Of a stretch of 64,000 nt of DNA, positions 63,001-64,000 are shown piece after piece. Where the stretch lies: contig NZ_CP115301.1 in NCBI RefSeq assembly GCF_027625935.1, forward strand, positions 186,001-250,000. Direction: 5' to 3'. How positions within the stretch are numbered: the stretch's first letter is position 1; each line of letters opens with the position of its first letter. This DNA comes from Streptomyces camelliae. Lineage in GTDB: Bacteria > Actinomycetota > Actinomycetes > Streptomycetales > Streptomycetaceae. Both the position numbers and the translations under genes were made by a program. Below the pieces are notes generated by a model that was given only the letters and a program-made list of their open reading frames with translations, was not told where the DNA came from and ran no database searches.

Positions 63001-63168
63001 CGGATCGCCTCGGCCGTGGGCTACCGCATCGAGGTCGTGCGAGCTTTGAGCGGTCTGGCCGATGTACTGGCGGCGCAAGGAGACAGCGCGTCCGCCGAGG
63101 CCTATCGGAGCGAGGCGGCCGAGCTGCTGAAAGCGATGAACGAGTCGGCGGCCCGGCTCGGCTCGTGA
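60022..63168 (+). CDS. AfsR/SARP-family regulator with NB-ARC and TPR domains
   Basis: A 1048-residue regulator. Residues 1-100 form an OmpR-type winged helix, 105-250 the bacterial transcriptional activator domain (YQETLCGQLMLALYRSGRQS, EALAEYTRMR), 310-620 an NB-ARC ATPase with P-loop AIDGMGGSGKTSLA, and 690-1040 tetratricopeptide repeats. Such proteins activate pathway operons by binding heptamer repeats near -35 boxes. GTG 60022 follows AAGGGG. It is the likely activator of the AmCP operon. Four 23-bp repeats begin at its stop codon. Confidence 0.92.
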   Translation: MTKPEQPSVRFNILGTLECLTSDGKQLPTGGTVQERVLVLLLLSPDRVLPVSRLVDAVWDEEPPATAAHQVRKAVAELRRRIPGGRELIVTEGPGYRIALEPGQSDLAVFSDLLGQARDQAAADLPESAVDTLREALALWRGPVLVGAGGSVITTASAALEDRRLAALELFFELRLGLGETGELVGDLRDLVAAHPYQETLCGQLMLALYRSGRQSEALAEYTRMRDALVDELGVDPDGRLTALYEGILRNSPELAAPPRRKRTALPAEAGTAAPARHTPSVPAAPVAPAPLPAAAPTNHPHRCTLPYDLPDFTGRKRELQLMLADPDEPDGWPGSRIMAIDGMGGSGKTSLAIRVAHRLAGQYPDAHLYLDLRGYTPGESPLSPGAVAEGLLRMLDVPGDRIPDDEAGRIALWRTTATQYRLLLLLDNAIDSAQIQPLLPASADVLVLITSRARLVDLDGVEWISLGGMPPEDSTALVSRTLGEERTSAEPQAVGELVELCAHLPLALRIAAARLRNRPRWTVQYLVDRLGDETRRLDELRSGTRGVTATLNLTYQGLSPAHQAAFQLLDSHPGAEFDPYSAAALLDTDPAKAEEVLEHLLDTHLMQQFETGRYVFHDLVRSFAKWLRGQAGEDPAEVDQRAVERLLDYYVAATEAACDVAFPGRAPFAPEPDGTPRATVVLPALHDPVRVRQWLDREEENLLAAVRLAQRRDLHRHSAELSRNVVFQLDTRGRFEEFREVAGIAVAASRELGNRYLLALSLSNLAVADWKLGRFTEGLATAQESLELSVRLRDQRGEAKSTGMLGLLLATLGRFGEALPQLEQSIALKRQLGTPRAEAESLTNLSSLFEHMGRHAEAAATAQRSVELNQHIGARENEIVALTDLALAYLGLGRDDDARTCLDRALGLCDESAPLGDSALVLALSARVRHGRRAPGQAAADAEAAAYEEQALKLTRGPCAPIRQAAVWNILGALRHQSGDHAEARQLHSDAHRIASAVGYRIEVVRALSGLADVLAAQGDSASAEAYRSEAAELLKAMNESAARLGS

Positions 63169-63246
63169 TGGTCGGCCGGCTCGGCTTGTGATGGTCGGCC
63201 GGGTCAGCTTGTGATGGTCGGCCGGCTCGGCTCGTGATGGTCGGCC
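63155..63246. repeat. Four 23-bp tandem repeats over the SARP gene stop
   Basis: Units begin at 63155, 63178, 63201 and 63224 and share GTGATGGTCGGCC; a partial fifth follows. The first unit contains the genuine TGA, so each copy repeats the gene's last codons and stop. Confidence 0.9.
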
Positions 63247-63250
63247 CGGG

Positions 63251-63454
63251 TCAGCTCGTGAGGGCCGGTCCTTCGCCCGAGCTCGGAACCGTCACCACGC
63301 TCGCCGGTCCCTCCCCGGAACCGAGCACCTGGTATGCCGCGGTGCGGCCGTCGGTCGCCAGGTGACCCCGCCCCGCCTGCGTCCCGAATCCCCCGGCCGC
63401 CGCAATCGCGACCGCCGACAGAACCCCGGCCGTCCGGTACCAAGTGATGCGCAT
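63251..63454 (-). CDS. Small exported hypothetical protein
   Basis: A 67-residue protein starting MRITWYRTAGVLSAVAIAAA, a signal peptide or single membrane anchor, then a short Gly/Ser-rich tail ending SVVTVPSSGEGPALTS. GAGGGGG lies about 6 nt before ATG 63454. No family is recognised. It is convergent with the SARP gene. Confidence 0.6.
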   Translation of the reverse strand: MRITWYRTAGVLSAVAIAAAGGFGTQAGRGHLATDGRTAAYQVLGSGEGPASVVTVPSSGEGPALTS

Positions 63455-63590
63455 CGGGTGCCCCCTCGTTCGAATGACTGCGACAGGCATCAACCTGCCG
63501 TCGGCCGTTCCCGAACGAGTCCGGGCTCGTTACCGCTCGGATCCCCGGGCGCACGCCGATCGGCGCCGAAGACCAGTACCGCGGCACGTC

Positions 63591-63833
63591 TCAGCAGGGA
63601 CTGCCCTGCCCCAGGCCCATCTCACCGAAGCCGTTCGCACCGGGGCACGCGGTTCTGGAGCGGCCGTCGCGCAGCCCGGAGGCATGGCCGGGCTCGCAGT
63701 CCCGCACGATGACGGTCACGTCGTCGATCGGACACCCGGTCACCCGGGAGGCGGTGGCGGCCAGCTCGGACACGAGGTCCGCCCGGCGTTCCCGGTCGTT
63801 CCCCTGCCACCAATCAACGGTGATCACAGGCAC
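63591..63833 (-). CDS. 4-oxalocrotonate tautomerase-like protein
   Basis: An 80-residue tautomerase-superfamily member. Starting at GTG 63833 places the catalytic proline at position 2 (processed to Pro1): PVITVDWWQGNDRERRADLV, then GCPIDDVTVIVRD. AAAGGAG lies 7 nt before the GTG. A longer upstream frame would bury the proline and is rejected. The remaining 167 bp to the window end show no gene. Confidence 0.82.
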   Translation of the reverse strand: MPVITVDWWQGNDRERRADLVSELAATASRVTGCPIDDVTVIVRDCEPGHASGLRDGRSRTACPGANGFGEMGLGQGSPC

Positions 63834-64000
63834 GTTGACGCTCCTTTGAGGGTCGTGGGCGCGGCGGACGGCGCCGGGTCGTATCGCCATGACGGCGGGC
63901 CTGGACACAGAGACCTGGCCCAGACTGCCCACCACTGTCCACGCCCCGGTTCCCGTACCGTTCCCGTTCCCGTCCCGGCCACCGCGCCACCCCGGCAGCG

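Noticed and set aside
60624..63191. 855-codon plus-strand frame overlapping the SARP gene
   Set aside because: Out-of-frame shadow of the SARP gene; the SARP frame has intact winged-helix, NB-ARC and TPR motifs.

Overview
The window is high-GC actinobacterial DNA with frequent GTG starts, purine-rich ribosome binding sites and long runs of genes joined by ATGA or GTGA stop/start overlaps. Everything fits a Streptomyces chromosome. Much of it looks accessory: small biosynthetic islands, pathway regulators, toxin-antitoxin genes and many gene remnants. I see no rRNA, tRNA, CRISPR array or intact insertion sequence.

Layout. 1-6027: a cytochrome bd operon on the minus strand (cydA, cydB, cydD, start of cydC) with a divergent LysR regulator, then a 2Fe-2S ferredoxin. 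The cydD/cydC junction is tandemly copied in 113-bp units. 6049-9851: a Tat-exported multicopper oxidase, an O-methyltransferase and a divergent NphB/CloQ-type aromatic prenyltransferase. 9923-16963: a seven-gene, fully overlapping Ebo-type operon, followed by a secreted ScyD/ScyE-like beta-propeller protein. 18524-22738: an MFS exporter, a SigE-type sigma factor, two small genes and a LysR regulator. 22798-31868: an ECF41-type sigma factor with three nearly identical promoters, two paralogous KAS III-like acyltransferases, a P450, an F420-dependent oxidoreductase, a FAD hydroxylase, a LUD-domain protein and an SDR. 32260-41481: a scrap-rich zone with a broken response regulator, an AviRa/AviRb-like rRNA methyltransferase pair, a toxin-antitoxin pair, dTDP-glucose synthase and 4,6-dehydratase, and remnants of an NDP-hexose 2,3-dehydratase, an antiporter, an SDR and a second toxin. 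41495-48296: regulator/target pairs with clear palindromic operators, a secreted protein, a decayed transposase/hydrolase fusion and an acyl-CoA dehydrogenase-like flavoenzyme.

48717-63168 is the most notable locus: an amino-group-carrier-protein (AmCP, LysW-type) pathway. It encodes the carrier, an ATP-grasp ligase, a degenerate aminotransferase-like protein plus a full aminotransferase, a semialdehyde-forming reductase, a fused acetylglutamate-kinase-like/M20 peptidase protein, a two-subunit transketolase, an APC permease and an SDR. A YCII-LuxR protein and a large AfsR/SARP regulator close it. The inferred route runs: glutamate is loaded on the carrier, phosphorylated, reduced to the semialdehyde, extended by two carbons by transketolase, aminated, cut from the carrier by the peptidase domain, and possibly exported. 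This resembles the (2S,6R)-diamino-(5R,7)-dihydroxyheptanoate branch known from vazabitide-type metabolism. No NRPS lies within the window, so a free amino-acid product is possible.

Recurring themes are tandem duplications at gene ends (cydD, the SARP gene), hexanucleotide repeats inside coding sequence, and partial paralogous duplications followed by decay (LUD remnant, toxin remnant, sugar-gene remnant).
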